Assembly: GCA_012963565.1 (NCBI GenBank)
Contig: DTVJ01000064.1
Coordinates: 1 to 26,946 of the forward strand
Source of the DNA: Piscirickettsiaceae bacterium
GTDB taxonomy: Bacteria; Pseudomonadota; Gammaproteobacteria; PS1; Pseudothioglobaceae
Reading direction: 5' to 3'
Length of the DNA: 26,946 nt
Position 1 is the stretch's first letter. Each line of letters begins with the position of its first letter. The translations under genes and the position numbers were made by a program. The notes under the pieces are model-generated. The model made no database searches. It saw only the letters and a program-made list of their open reading frames with translations, and was not told where the DNA came from. This document shows positions 15,670-24,096 of this stretch, in pieces.

Positions 15670-15894
15670 ATGCGTTATTTATTGCTTATTCCCATTAAAT
15701 TTTATCAACTATTTATTAGCCCATTCTTAGGTTCAAATTGTCGTTTCAACCCGACTTGTTCGCAATATTCTTATGATGCTGTTAAAGAACATGGGTTCTT
15801 TAAAGGTTTAAATTTAAGCATTAAACGTATTGGCAAATGCCACCCTTGGCACGATGGCGGATTCGATCCTGTACCTAAAAAACACTCACATTAA
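15670..15894 (+). CDS. yidD: Membrane protein insertion efficiency factor YidD
   Basis: YidD is a small membrane-associated protein that assists YidC-dependent insertion of inner-membrane proteins. The 74-residue product has an amphipathic N-terminal helix (LLLIPIKFYQLFISPFLG), the conserved cysteine region NCRFNPTCSQYSYDA, and the signature GKCHPWHDGGFDPVP. It lies between rnpA (8 nt) and yidC (17 nt), its canonical place. Confidence 0.96.
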   Translation: MRYLLLIPIKFYQLFISPFLGSNCRFNPTCSQYSYDAVKEHGFFKGLNLSIKRIGKCHPWHDGGFDPVPKKHSH

Positions 15895-15911
15895 CCTACA
15901 ACCTACATCTT

Positions 15912-17525
15912 ATGAATAATCAAAAATTCTTTCTAAGCATTGCAATTTTCTTAACAATTTTCTTACTGTGGGATAAGTGGAATATCACCCGTACAACGGA
16001 TACCGATGGTAATGTCATTCGCACAACTCAAATTACCCTGGATTCACCATCACAAAACACTGATATCCCAACAATTAGCACTGACACGGCCGAGGTTGAC
16101 CTGCCGGCCCCAACTATCACTGAGACCCATGCTTTTACTACGGTAAGTACTGATTTACTCACAGTAGAAATCAGCCATAAAGGTGGCACCATTCAAAATG
16201 CATTTCTAAATGCATACCCCATTGAAGTTAATGGTCAGGAAAAACTTCAATTATTAAGCGACAAAACGGGTGCATTATTCCAAGCTCAAAGTGGTCTTGC
16301 CTCTCGTGACGATTTATTGCCAACTCATCTTTCTGTCTTTAGTTCGGCCAACTCAAACTATCAATTATCTGCTGATGAGTTAGTTGTGCCTATGACATGG
16401 CAAGGTAAAAATGGTATACAGGTCACTAAGAATTTTCATTTCAAAAAAGGTAGTTATGTCGTTGAAGTGGACTACCAGATTACTAACAACTCTCAGCAAA
16501 CTATTCCAGTTAAAAGTTATGTACGCCTAACACGTAATGCTATTGATCAATCTAACATGATGATGCCGACCTTTACAGGTGGCATTGTGTACGACAAAGT
16601 AGAACATACGGTACAAAAAAATGAATTTGATGATTGGGATGAATTTGAGCAACAACAATCCATTGGCGGCTGGATGGCGATGGTTCAGCAATACTTTATC
16701 GCTGCTTGGATTCCAAGCCAAAATGAACAACAGGTTTTTTCAGCCAGTTCTACAAATAATCTACACAAGCTAACTATTGCCAATCAACAGATAAACCTTG
16801 GTGCTGGTACTAATACAACCTTGGCGGCTAACCAACTATACCTTGGTCCTAAAGAATATGGCAAGATTGAAGAAATTGCTACCGGCTTGAACTACACGCT
16901 TGACTATGGTTGGCTTGATATACTAGCAGACCCGCTGTCTTGGGCAATACATAAAATCAACGACTTTGTGAACAGCTGGGGCTGGTCAATTATCCTAATT
17001 ACCATTTTAATCAAGCTCGCTTTCTATCCACTTAGTGAAAAATCTTATCGCTCAATGGCAGGCATGAGAAAGCTATCGCCAAGACTGACAAAACTCAAAG
17101 AAACCTATGGTGACGATAAGCAAAAGCTTGGTCAAAAAACCATGGAGTTATACAAGAAAGAAAAAATCAACCCAGCCTCCGGTTGTTTACCAATCATGGT
17201 GCAAATTCCGGTATTTATTGCTTTTTATTGGATGCTACTAGATACTGTAGAATTACGTCAAACTTCATTTTGGTGGCTAACTGATCTATCAACGCAAGAT
17301 CCTTACTACATCTTGCCAATCATCATGGGTGCTTCTATGTTTGTGCAACAGAAGTTGAATCCACCGCCACCTGACCCAATGCAGGCAAAAATCATGATGT
17401 CATTGCCATTTGTATTTACCATTTTCTTCTTGTGGTTCCCGTCCGGATTAGTGCTTTACTGGGTGTTTAATAACCTCTTGTCGATTGCCCAGCAGTGGAG
17501 CATTAATAAACGTATTAACGGCTAA
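15912..17525 (+). CDS. yidC: Membrane protein insertase YidC
   Basis: YidC inserts and folds inner-membrane proteins, alone or with SecYEG; subunit c of the ATP synthase encoded nearby is a classic client. The 537-residue protein has an N-terminal membrane anchor (residues 5-21), a large periplasmic beta-sandwich domain (about 50-340), then the conserved five-helix core. In the groove helix the positively charged residue is a lysine (TILIKLAFYPLS) where E. coli has arginine. The cytoplasmic hairpin (SYRSMAGMRKLSPRL) and PASGCLPIMVQIPVFIAFYW are intact. It ends the rpmH block; mnmE, often next, is absent. Confidence 0.97.
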   Translation: MNNQKFFLSIAIFLTIFLLWDKWNITRTTDTDGNVIRTTQITLDSPSQNTDIPTISTDTAEVDLPAPTITETHAFTTVSTDLLTVEISHKGGTIQNAFLNAYPIEVNGQEKLQLLSDKTGALFQAQSGLASRDDLLPTHLSVFSSANSNYQLSADELVVPMTWQGKNGIQVTKNFHFKKGSYVVEVDYQITNNSQQTIPVKSYVRLTRNAIDQSNMMMPTFTGGIVYDKVEHTVQKNEFDDWDEFEQQQSIGGWMAMVQQYFIAAWIPSQNEQQVFSASSTNNLHKLTIANQQINLGAGTNTTLAANQLYLGPKEYGKIEEIATGLNYTLDYGWLDILADPLSWAIHKINDFVNSWGWSIILITILIKLAFYPLSEKSYRSMAGMRKLSPRLTKLKETYGDDKQKLGQKTMELYKKEKINPASGCLPIMVQIPVFIAFYWMLLDTVELRQTSFWWLTDLSTQDPYYILPIIMGASMFVQQKLNPPPPDPMQAKIMMSLPFVFTIFFLWFPSGLVLYWVFNNLLSIAQQWSINKRING

Positions 17526-17542
17526 AAAATAAAGTTACTGTG

Positions 17543-17572
17543 TTGTTTGTCCTGCAGCGTATTCGTTATACT
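17543..17572 (+). promoter_or_regulatory. Putative promoter of the dioxygenase gene
   Basis: TTGTTT (17543-17548) is followed after 18 nt by TATACT (17567-17572), giving a start near 17579 and a leader of about 32 nt. It lies in the 85-bp gap after yidC, where no terminator hairpin is evident, so read-through from yidC is also possible. Confidence 0.45.
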
Positions 17573-17610
17573 GTCTCTGGATAAACGCTTTGTATCTTTA
17601 ATTTTTCAAA

Positions 17611-18468
17611 ATGTTATTAGACAACTTAGATGATTATAAATTTTGGCGAGATGGTAAATTAGCCAACGCACCAACCCAACTGGATGCTTGTATTGTTGAG
17701 ATAGAAGACCCTTTCAAGCTCAGCACGGCCGAAAAAGACAAAATTCTTAGCTTATGCCAACAAGGCAACTTTGCGCTTTTTAACATTAAAGAACAATCCA
17801 ATTACGCTGATGCTATCGTTAGTATCAACACGCAATTTGGCCTAGTAGATTTTGACCAGCATTTGTTTGTAAAAAACCAAGGTTTGGCATACATCACTCA
17901 AAGCAACAACAAAGATCAAGGTGAATTTATCCCTTACACTGACAAAGATCTAGGTTGGCATACTGATGGTTACTACAATTCTATCCATCAGCGTATCAGG
18001 GCATTTTCTTTATTTTGTGTTAGACCAGCCCTAACGGGTGGCATCAATGAATGGATTGATCCACAAATGGTTTACCTGCTACTCAGAGAAGATAACCCAG
18101 ATGTCGTGAAGGCACTCACTCACCCAGAAGTGATGACCATCCCGGAACACAAGGTGGATGGTAAAGTCAGACGAGCAACCTCGACTGGCCCCATCTTTTT
18201 TATTGATGAAGTCAGTAATGTACTTTCTATGCGCTATACACAACGCAAAAAACATATTGAGTTTCTGGATTCTGAAGAAATTAAACAAGCTGTTAAGCAC
18301 CTTGATGAATTATTAAACGCATCGACTGATTACCACTTTGTACATCTATTACGTACTGGTCAAGGCTTACTGTGTAACAATATCCTACACAAACGTAATA
18401 GCTTTACTGACAACAAGGACAGTCCAAGACTGTTTTTAAGAGGGCGCTATTTCAACCGGATAAATTAG
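17611..18468 (+). CDS. TauD/TfdA-like Fe(II)/2-oxoglutarate dioxygenase
   Basis: The 285-residue cytoplasmic protein looks like an Fe(II)- and 2-oxoglutarate-dependent oxygenase of the TauD/TfdA/GBBH superfamily. The iron-binding HxD is His117-Thr-Asp119 in LGWHTDGYY, the distal histidine is His260 in NNILHKR, and Arg274 or Arg277 (RLFLRGRYF) would bind 2-oxoglutarate. The substrate cannot be told from sequence; taurine, sulfonate, betaine or a modified-amino-acid substrate are all possible. It has a putative promoter of its own and lies 15 nt before ampD. It is not linked to taurine or sulfonate transporter genes here, so a sulfur-scavenging role is not supported by context. Confidence 0.85.
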   Translation: MLLDNLDDYKFWRDGKLANAPTQLDACIVEIEDPFKLSTAEKDKILSLCQQGNFALFNIKEQSNYADAIVSINTQFGLVDFDQHLFVKNQGLAYITQSNNKDQGEFIPYTDKDLGWHTDGYYNSIHQRIRAFSLFCVRPALTGGINEWIDPQMVYLLLREDNPDVVKALTHPEVMTIPEHKVDGKVRRATSTGPIFFIDEVSNVLSMRYTQRKKHIEFLDSEEIKQAVKHLDELLNASTDYHFVHLLRTGQGLLCNNILHKRNSFTDNKDSPRLFLRGRYFNRIN

Positions 18469-18471
18469 GGT

Positions 18472-18477
18472 TATAAT
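18472..18477 (+). promoter_or_regulatory. Perfect -10 hexamer just before ampD
   Basis: TATAAT ends 6 nt before the ampD ATG at 18484, so a start seven bases downstream would fall on the A of the ATG and give a leaderless mRNA. The -35 candidate (ATTTCA, 17 nt upstream) is weak. The pyrimidine-rich TTTCTCC between the two has no Shine-Dalgarno. Confidence 0.3.
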
Positions 18478-18483
18478 TTCTCC

Positions 18484-19005
18484 ATGATTAAAAACCACTT
18501 GCTAAGTTCGGCTAAGCAATCTCCATCAGCCAACCAAAACAATCGGCCTACTGATATTATTTCGCTAGTGGTGATCCACAACATATCCTTGCCACCCAAT
18601 GAGTTTGACAATGATTATATTGAACAGTTTTTTACCAACCAACTAGATTTTGACGCGCATCCTTATTTTAAAAATATTAAAGACATGCAGGTATCTGCCC
18701 ACTTATTGATCAAGCGCGATGGTTTAGTTATTCAGTTCGTACCGTTTGATAAGCGTGCTTGGCATGCAGGTGATTCCAGCTTTAATGGGCAAGATAATTG
18801 CAACGACTTTTCTATTGGTATTGAACTTGAAGGTACTGACAACATTGCCTATGAATCGGTACAATATCAATCACTAAATACAATTTTGAAATCACTTAAG
18901 TCTGTCTACCCAATTCAAGCCGTTGTTGGACATAGTGACATTGCACCTGGCAGAAAAACTGATCCAGGCGATGCGTTTAAATGGGATGAAATCGAGGATG
19001 CATAA
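18484..19005 (+). CDS. ampD: 1,6-anhydro-N-acetylmuramyl-L-alanine amidase AmpD
   Basis: AmpD cleaves the bond between anhydro-MurNAc and L-Ala in cytoplasmic muropeptides, part of peptidoglycan recycling. The 173-residue protein has the zinc ligands His32 (VVIHNIS), His150 (VVGHSDIAPGRKTDPG) and Asp160, and the catalytic glutamate Glu115 in GIELEG. The SAHLLIKRDG and WHAGDSSFNG segments are characteristic. There is no signal peptide, in keeping with AmpD rather than a periplasmic amidase. The stop abuts the kdsC start with no spacer. Confidence 0.95.
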   Translation: MIKNHLLSSAKQSPSANQNNRPTDIISLVVIHNISLPPNEFDNDYIEQFFTNQLDFDAHPYFKNIKDMQVSAHLLIKRDGLVIQFVPFDKRAWHAGDSSFNGQDNCNDFSIGIELEGTDNIAYESVQYQSLNTILKSLKSVYPIQAVVGHSDIAPGRKTDPGDAFKWDEIEDA

Positions 19006-19539
19006 ATGCAATTATTAAATAAATCTTACTTACGAGCCAAAGAAATCAAGCTTATTATTTTTGATGTTGACGGGGTTTTAACCGATGGTGGCTTGTATTT
19101 TTCCGATGAGGGGATGGAGTTCAAGCGCTTTCATTCACTCGATGGTCACGGCATTAAAATGATCAAAGATTTCGGCATTGAGCCTGCTGTGATTACTGCT
19201 AGAAACTCCAACAATGTAGCACATCGCATGAAAAACCTAGGCATTGATTATTTTTATCAAGGTCAAAGTGATAAAGTAGTGGCATATAACGATCTAATGG
19301 CAAAACTATCATTAGAGCCCAAACAAATTGCCTATATGGGAGATGATGTGATTGACTTGCCGGTAATGACTAAAGTTGGTTTACCGATTGCTGTTGCCAA
19401 TGCACACGACCTTGTCAAAGAAAAATCGTGCATTATTACCGAGAGTAGTGGCGGTAACGGCGCTGTCCGAGAGGCTTGTGATTTTTTGCTAAAAGCGCAA
19501 GATAAATATGATGAAGCAATGAGTATTTATTTAACGTGA
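19006..19539 (+). CDS. kdsC: 3-deoxy-D-manno-octulosonate 8-phosphate phosphatase
   Basis: KdsC removes the phosphate from KDO-8-phosphate in the supply of KDO for lipopolysaccharide. The 177-residue HAD-family protein has the nucleophile motif IIFDVDGVLTDGG (Asp20 and Asp22), the ITARNS motif 2, and the C-terminal MGDDVIDLPVM. It lacks a cap domain, as expected for the tetrameric C0 class. Usual neighbours kdsD and the lpt genes are missing; instead it sits between ampD (0 nt) and ogt (4-nt overlap), so these three are probably translated from one mRNA. Confidence 0.95.
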   Translation: MQLLNKSYLRAKEIKLIIFDVDGVLTDGGLYFSDEGMEFKRFHSLDGHGIKMIKDFGIEPAVITARNSNNVAHRMKNLGIDYFYQGQSDKVVAYNDLMAKLSLEPKQIAYMGDDVIDLPVMTKVGLPIAVANAHDLVKEKSCIITESSGGNGAVREACDFLLKAQDKYDEAMSIYLT

Positions 19540-19844
19540 CCCCCTTTCAAAAACAATGTTATCAAGCCCTTAGGCAACAAGTTCCTAGAGGAAAAGTAAT
19601 TACATATGCGGGACTGGCTAAATTAATAGGCCATCCTAATGCCTATCGAGCAGTTGGCAGTGCAATGAACAAAAATCCCTTTGCACCAAAAGTACCCTGC
19701 CATCGAGTAGTGAAATCAAACGGTGAATTGGGTGGGTTTGCAGATGATATTAAGATCAAAATAAAACGCCTTCAAAGAGAAGGCGTTCAAGTATCAAATA
19801 ACCGAATTGTTGACTTTAAAAATCAAGTCTTAGAAGTTTCTTAA
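19536..19844 (+). CDS. ogt: Minimal methylated-DNA--protein-cysteine methyltransferase
   Basis: This 102-residue protein is the C-terminal DNA-binding and active-site domain of the O6-alkylguanine alkyltransferase (MGMT/Ogt) family. The acceptor cysteine is retained as Cys55 in VPCHRVV, so it is not an alkyltransferase-like protein, in which Trp replaces Cys. The helix-turn-helix segment VITYAGLAKLIG and the AYRAVGSAMNKNP asparagine-hinge region are present. The N-terminal ribonuclease-like domain of full-length Ogt is missing. It uses a GTG start overlapping the kdsC stop (GTGA). Its stop overlaps the atpC stop on the other strand in TTAA, and its coding sequence carries a hairpin at 19765-19787. 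Confidence 0.9.
   Translation: MTPFQKQCYQALRQQVPRGKVITYAGLAKLIGHPNAYRAVGSAMNKNPFAPKVPCHRVVKSNGELGGFADDIKIKIKRLQREGVQVSNNRIVDFKNQVLEVS
19758..19787 (-). terminator. Terminator of the atp operon, inside ogt
   Basis: AACGCCTTC (19765-19773) and GAAGGCGTT (19779-19787) form a perfect 9-bp stem with a 5-nt loop. Read on the minus strand the stem is followed by TTTTATTTT, the layout of a Rho-independent terminator, about 54 nt past the atpC stop. Read on the plus strand no T-tract follows, so ogt itself should not be terminated. The whole element is within ogt codons for KRLQREGVQ. Confidence 0.8.
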
Positions 19845-20257
19845 AGTTTTTTACCACGCATCTTAGAAATCATCTGTAACTGTACCATTGCTTCTGCTAA
19901 TGCTGCCTGAGTTGATGTAATATCATGACCGTTATTAGAATCAGCCATTGCTTCCTCTGCGCGTTGCTTGGCTTCTAGTGCCTTTGACTCATCGAGATCA
20001 TGCGCCCTGATTGCCGTATCGGAAAAAATAGTCACAGTATCGGGCTGTACTTCAACAATGCCGCCAGATACATAAATTGACTCAATGCCTTTCTCAGTCT
20101 CAACTCTAACCTCACCAGGCTTCAATGTTGACAGAAGCGCAGTATGCTTAGGGTAAATTCCAATCTCGCCCGTTGATGCTGGTGCAAACACACAGTTAGC
20201 CTCTCCTGAATAGAGTGACTCTGTTGCACTAACTACATCGACGTGAATAGTTGGCAT
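19841..20257 (-). CDS. atpC: ATP synthase epsilon subunit
   Basis: AtpC is the epsilon subunit of F1, part of the central rotor and an inhibitor of ATP hydrolysis. The 138-residue protein has the N-terminal beta-sandwich (VVSATESLYSGEA, the GEIGIYPKHTALL motif) and a C-terminal helical hairpin rich in Ala and Glu. It begins directly after the atpD stop with no spacer. It is the last gene of the operon, and its stop overlaps the convergent ogt stop by 4 nt. Confidence 0.96.
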   Translation of the reverse strand: MPTIHVDVVSATESLYSGEANCVFAPASTGEIGIYPKHTALLSTLKPGEVRVETEKGIESIYVSGGIVEVQPDTVTIFSDTAIRAHDLDESKALEAKQRAEEAMADSNNGHDITSTQAALAEAMVQLQMISKMRGKKL

Positions 20258-21637
20258 TTATGCATTCTCCGCTGCTTTTTCACGAACCTCGTCTAACGAA
20301 CCAGTCATGTAGAACACTTGCTCTGGCAGATCATCCATTTCACCATCAAGGATAGCCTTAAAACCACTAAGAGTATCTTTAAGTGATACATACTTGCCTG
20401 GGGCACCAGTAAATACCTCCGCCACAAAGAATGGTTGAGATAAGAAACGCTGGATCTTACGGGCACGAGATACCGATTGCTTATCTTCTTCAGACAGCTC
20501 ATCCATGCCTAGAATCGCAATAATATCTTTCAATTCTTTGTAACGCTGCAATACACCTTGTACGCCACGCGCAATATTGTAGTGCTCCTCACCTACAATT
20601 AATGGATCTAGCTGACGTGAAGTTGAGTCTAACGGGTCTACCGCAGGATAAATACCTAACTCAGCTACTTGGCGTGAAAGTACTACCGTTGCATCTAGGT
20701 GAGCAAATGTTGTTGCAGGAGATGGATCAGTTAAGTCATCCGCTGGTACGTATACCGCTTGAATAGAAGTAATTGAGCCTTTTTTAGTTGAAGTAATACG
20801 CTCTTGCAATGCGCCCATTTCTGATGCTAACGTAGGCTGATAACCTACTGCTGAAGGCATACGACCTAGTAATGCTGATACCTCTGTACCTGCTAGGGTA
20901 TAACGATAAATATTATCAATAAATAATAATACATCACGACCCTCATCACGGAAATATTCTGCCATTGTTAAGCCAGTTAGCGCAACACGAAGTCTGTTTC
21001 CCGGTGGCTCATTCATTTGGCCATAAACTAGAGATACTTTATCAAGTACATTTGACTCTTTCATCTCATAGTAGAAATCATTACCTTCACGAGTACGTTC
21101 ACCAACACCGGCAAATACTGAATAACCTGAATGCTCAATCGCAATATTACGAATCAACTCCATCATGTTTACCGTTTTACCAACACCAGCTCCACCGAAT
21201 AAACCAACTTTACCACCTTTAGCAAATGGACATATTAAGTCAATTACTTTAATACCAGTTTCTAACAATTCCGCAGCAGGAGCAAGCTCATCATAAGATG
21301 GGGCAGGACGGTGAATAGCCCATTCAACTTCCTGGCCAATTTCGCCAGCATTGTCAATTGGTTCACCCAATACGTTCATAATACGACCAAGTGTCTTAGT
21401 TCCAACTGGGACCATAATAGGTTCGCCCGTGTTAGTCGCTTCTAATCCTCTTTTTAATCCCTCAGAACTACCCATTGCAATTGCTCGAACTACATTATCA
21501 CCCAACTGCTGTTGAACCTCTAACGTTAGGTTTGTTTCTGTAACGATCAAAGCATCGTAAATGTTTGGAATCGCATCAGCTGGAAACTCAACGTCAATAA
21601 CCGCGCCAATAATTTGTGTAATTTTACCTGTACTCAT
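20258..21637 (-). CDS. atpD: ATP synthase beta subunit
   Basis: AtpD is the catalytic subunit of F1. The 459-residue protein has the P-loop GGAGVGKT at 148-155, the catalytic glutamate region GERTREGNDFYYEM, the Walker B strand VLLFIDNIYRYT, and the C-terminal DELSEEDK segment, the last equivalent to the DELSEED lever. The segment after Walker B is close to the E. coli sequence, supporting a gammaproteobacterial host. A GAGGAT ribosome site precedes the ATG. The gap to atpG is 22 nt. Confidence 0.98.
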   Translation of the reverse strand: MSTGKITQIIGAVIDVEFPADAIPNIYDALIVTETNLTLEVQQQLGDNVVRAIAMGSSEGLKRGLEATNTGEPIMVPVGTKTLGRIMNVLGEPIDNAGEIGQEVEWAIHRPAPSYDELAPAAELLETGIKVIDLICPFAKGGKVGLFGGAGVGKTVNMMELIRNIAIEHSGYSVFAGVGERTREGNDFYYEMKESNVLDKVSLVYGQMNEPPGNRLRVALTGLTMAEYFRDEGRDVLLFIDNIYRYTLAGTEVSALLGRMPSAVGYQPTLASEMGALQERITSTKKGSITSIQAVYVPADDLTDPSPATTFAHLDATVVLSRQVAELGIYPAVDPLDSTSRQLDPLIVGEEHYNIARGVQGVLQRYKELKDIIAILGMDELSEEDKQSVSRARKIQRFLSQPFFVAEVFTGAPGKYVSLKDTLSGFKAILDGEMDDLPEQVFYMTGSLDEVREKAAENA

Positions 21638-21659
21638 TTGCTATCCTCTTTTGTAAACT

Positions 21660-22523
21660 CTAAACAGCGGCAGCACCACTAACAATCTCAGAAATCTCCT
21701 GAGTAATCGCTGCTTGCCTTGCTTTGTTATAAACTAACTCTAATTCTTTCACCATATCACCTGCATTATCGGTTGCACTCTGCATCGCGATCATACGTGA
21801 TGACTGCTCACAAGCAATATTTTCAACCAAGCCCTGGTAAACCAAGGCCTCAATGTAACGTACTAACAATGCACCTAATGCCTCTTCAGCGTCAGGTTCA
21901 TAAATATAATCCCAATAATGATCCATGCCTTCTACGTCAGCTGCAACCATTGGCACTAATTGTGTCACCGTCGGCGCTTGGGTCATCGTATTTTCAAACT
22001 TATTGTAGGCTACTGATAATTGCTGGATCTCACCTGCATCATAAGCATCAAGCATTACCTTGACCGTACCTAACAAGTCATCAAAGTGCGGGGCATCGCC
22101 CAAATCTGTTAACACTGACTTAATAGTTAAACCAGAATTTTTAAAAAACGAGGTAGCCTTTTTACCAATGGTACAAATATCAACCTCAACACCCTTGTTT
22201 TGATATTCGACGACCCGCTTTAATAGGTTTCTAAATAAATTTGTATTTAAACCACCACACAAGCCTCTATCACTTGAAACGATAATAATACCAACACGTT
22301 TTACTTCACCCACCTCTTTCATGTATGGGTGTTCGAACTCTGAATGAGCATAAGCCAAATGACCAATTACCTTAGAAATCTTCTCCGAATAAGGGCGAGA
22401 AGCCAACATTCTATCTTGTGCTTTTTTCATCTTAGAGGCTGCAACCATCTTCATAGCCGATGTGATCTTCTGAGTATTTTTAATACTCGCGATCTGCGTT
22501 CTAATTTCCTTTCCTGCTGCCAT
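21660..22523 (-). CDS. atpG: ATP synthase gamma subunit
   Basis: AtpG is the asymmetric central shaft of F1 that couples rotation to catalysis. The 287-residue protein starts MAAGKEIRTQIASIKNTQKI, and has the SSDRGLCGGLNTN strand near residue 88. It ends with the conserved C-terminal helix containing MQSATDNAGDM and NKARQAAITQEISEIV. Gaps are 7 nt to atpA upstream and 22 nt to atpD downstream. The ribosome site is weak. Confidence 0.97.
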   Translation of the reverse strand: MAAGKEIRTQIASIKNTQKITSAMKMVAASKMKKAQDRMLASRPYSEKISKVIGHLAYAHSEFEHPYMKEVGEVKRVGIIIVSSDRGLCGGLNTNLFRNLLKRVVEYQNKGVEVDICTIGKKATSFFKNSGLTIKSVLTDLGDAPHFDDLLGTVKVMLDAYDAGEIQQLSVAYNKFENTMTQAPTVTQLVPMVAADVEGMDHYWDYIYEPDAEEALGALLVRYIEALVYQGLVENIACEQSSRMIAMQSATDNAGDMVKELELVYNKARQAAITQEISEIVSGAAAV

Positions 22524-22530
22524 TATCTAT

Positions 22531-24072
22531 CTACCAAGTGTGGTTTGTCTTAAAGTCATCAATGGCTGCCTGTAACTCTGTAGTAATCTCATCGTTATAG
22601 TCGCCTGATTCGTTAATCTTTGCAATCAATGGCGCTTGATTTGCATTCATATAAGCAATCAACGCCGTTTCAAAATCAACCACTTTGTTTACATCAATGT
22701 CATCTAATGAGCCTGAGTTAGCAGCAAATAATGATGTTGCCATTTCAGCCACTGATAGCGGTGTATATTGATCTTGTTTCATAAGTTCCGTTACACGCTG
22801 GCCACGATCGATCTGTGCCTTAGTTTCAGAATCAAGGTCGGATGCAAACTGAGCAAATGCCGCTAATTCACGATATTGTGCCAAGTCAAGTCGTATACCG
22901 CCGCCGAGCTTTTTAATAATATTAGTTTGCGCTGCGCCACCTACACGTGATACTGATAGACCCGCATTGATTGCCGGACGAATACCAGCATTAAATAAAT
23001 CAGTCTCTAGGAAGATCTGGCCATCTGTAATTGAAATTACGTTGGTTGGTACGAATGCTGACACATCGCCGCCTTGCGTTTCAATGATAGGTAATGCGGT
23101 TAGTGAGCCTGTTTTCCCTTTAACTTCACCGTTGGTGCACTTCTCAACGTAGTCCGCATTCACACGTGATGCACGCTCAAGTAAACGTGAGTGCAAGTAA
23201 AATACGTCACCTGGATAGGCCTCACGTCCTGGTGGACGCTTCAACAATAATGATACTTCACGATAAGCCCAAGCCTGTTTGGTAAGGTCATCATAAACGA
23301 TTAAAGCATCTTCGCCTCGGTCACGGAAGTACTCACCCATTGCACAACCTGCATAAGGCGCAATATACTGCAATGCTGCTGAATCTGATGCACCGGCTGT
23401 AACAACAATGGTATTTTCCATTGCACCATGCTCTTCTAATTTTCGTACTACTGCTGCCACTGATGAGGCTTTCTGACCAATCGCCACATACACACACTTA
23501 ACGCCTGTGTCTTTTTGATTAATAATAGCATCTACTGCAACCGCTGTTTTACCAGTTTGACGATCACCAATGATCAGCTCACGCTGACCACGGCCAACTG
23601 GGACCATTGCGTCAATTGCCTTTATGCCAGTTTGAAGTGGTTGGTCAACAGATTTACGATCAATTACACCTGGCGCTATAATCTCCAAAGGACGTGTGGC
23701 TTTGGTCTTAATTTCGCCTTTACCTTCTAAATCTTGACCTAAGGGGTTTACTACTCGACCTAGCATTTCATCACCAACTGGAACTTCCACTAGTCGGTTA
23801 GTACACTTAACCGTGTCGCCTTGCGAAATATGCAAATAATCGCCCAAAACAACCGCACCAACACTATCTTGCTCCAAGTTTAATGCCATACCAAACGTGT
23901 TGCCTGGAAATTCAAGCATCTCACCAAACTGAACATCAGCTAGGCCATGAATACGAACAATACCATCACTTATGCTGATTACAGTACCTTCTGTACGTGC
24001 TTCTGCTGTGAAATCAAAGCCTTCTATTTGCTTTTTAATTAAATCACTAATCTCACTTGCGTTTAATTGCAT
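22531..24072 (-). CDS. atpA: ATP synthase alpha subunit
   Basis: AtpA forms the non-catalytic nucleotide-binding positions of F1. The 513-residue protein, the same length as in E. coli, begins MQLNASEISDLIKKQI and has the P-loop GDRQTGKT at 169-176, the VSLLLKRPPGREAYPGD segment, and the arginine-finger region ISVTDGQ-like as ISITDGQIFLE followed by AGLSVSRVGG. An AGAGGAAGG ribosome site precedes the ATG. It lies 24 nt after atpH. Confidence 0.98.
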   Translation of the reverse strand: MQLNASEISDLIKKQIEGFDFTAEARTEGTVISISDGIVRIHGLADVQFGEMLEFPGNTFGMALNLEQDSVGAVVLGDYLHISQGDTVKCTNRLVEVPVGDEMLGRVVNPLGQDLEGKGEIKTKATRPLEIIAPGVIDRKSVDQPLQTGIKAIDAMVPVGRGQRELIIGDRQTGKTAVAVDAIINQKDTGVKCVYVAIGQKASSVAAVVRKLEEHGAMENTIVVTAGASDSAALQYIAPYAGCAMGEYFRDRGEDALIVYDDLTKQAWAYREVSLLLKRPPGREAYPGDVFYLHSRLLERASRVNADYVEKCTNGEVKGKTGSLTALPIIETQGGDVSAFVPTNVISITDGQIFLETDLFNAGIRPAINAGLSVSRVGGAAQTNIIKKLGGGIRLDLAQYRELAAFAQFASDLDSETKAQIDRGQRVTELMKQDQYTPLSVAEMATSLFAANSGSLDDIDVNKVVDFETALIAYMNANQAPLIAKINESGDYNDEITTELQAAIDDFKTNHTW

Positions 24073-24096
24073 AACCCTTCCTCTTAATAAAATAAA

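Noticed and set aside
22967..23730. Open frames antisense to atpA, ccoI, hemE, topA and accD
   Set aside because: They overlap strongly conserved genes on the other strand, lack ribosome sites and have the composition of mirrored codons.
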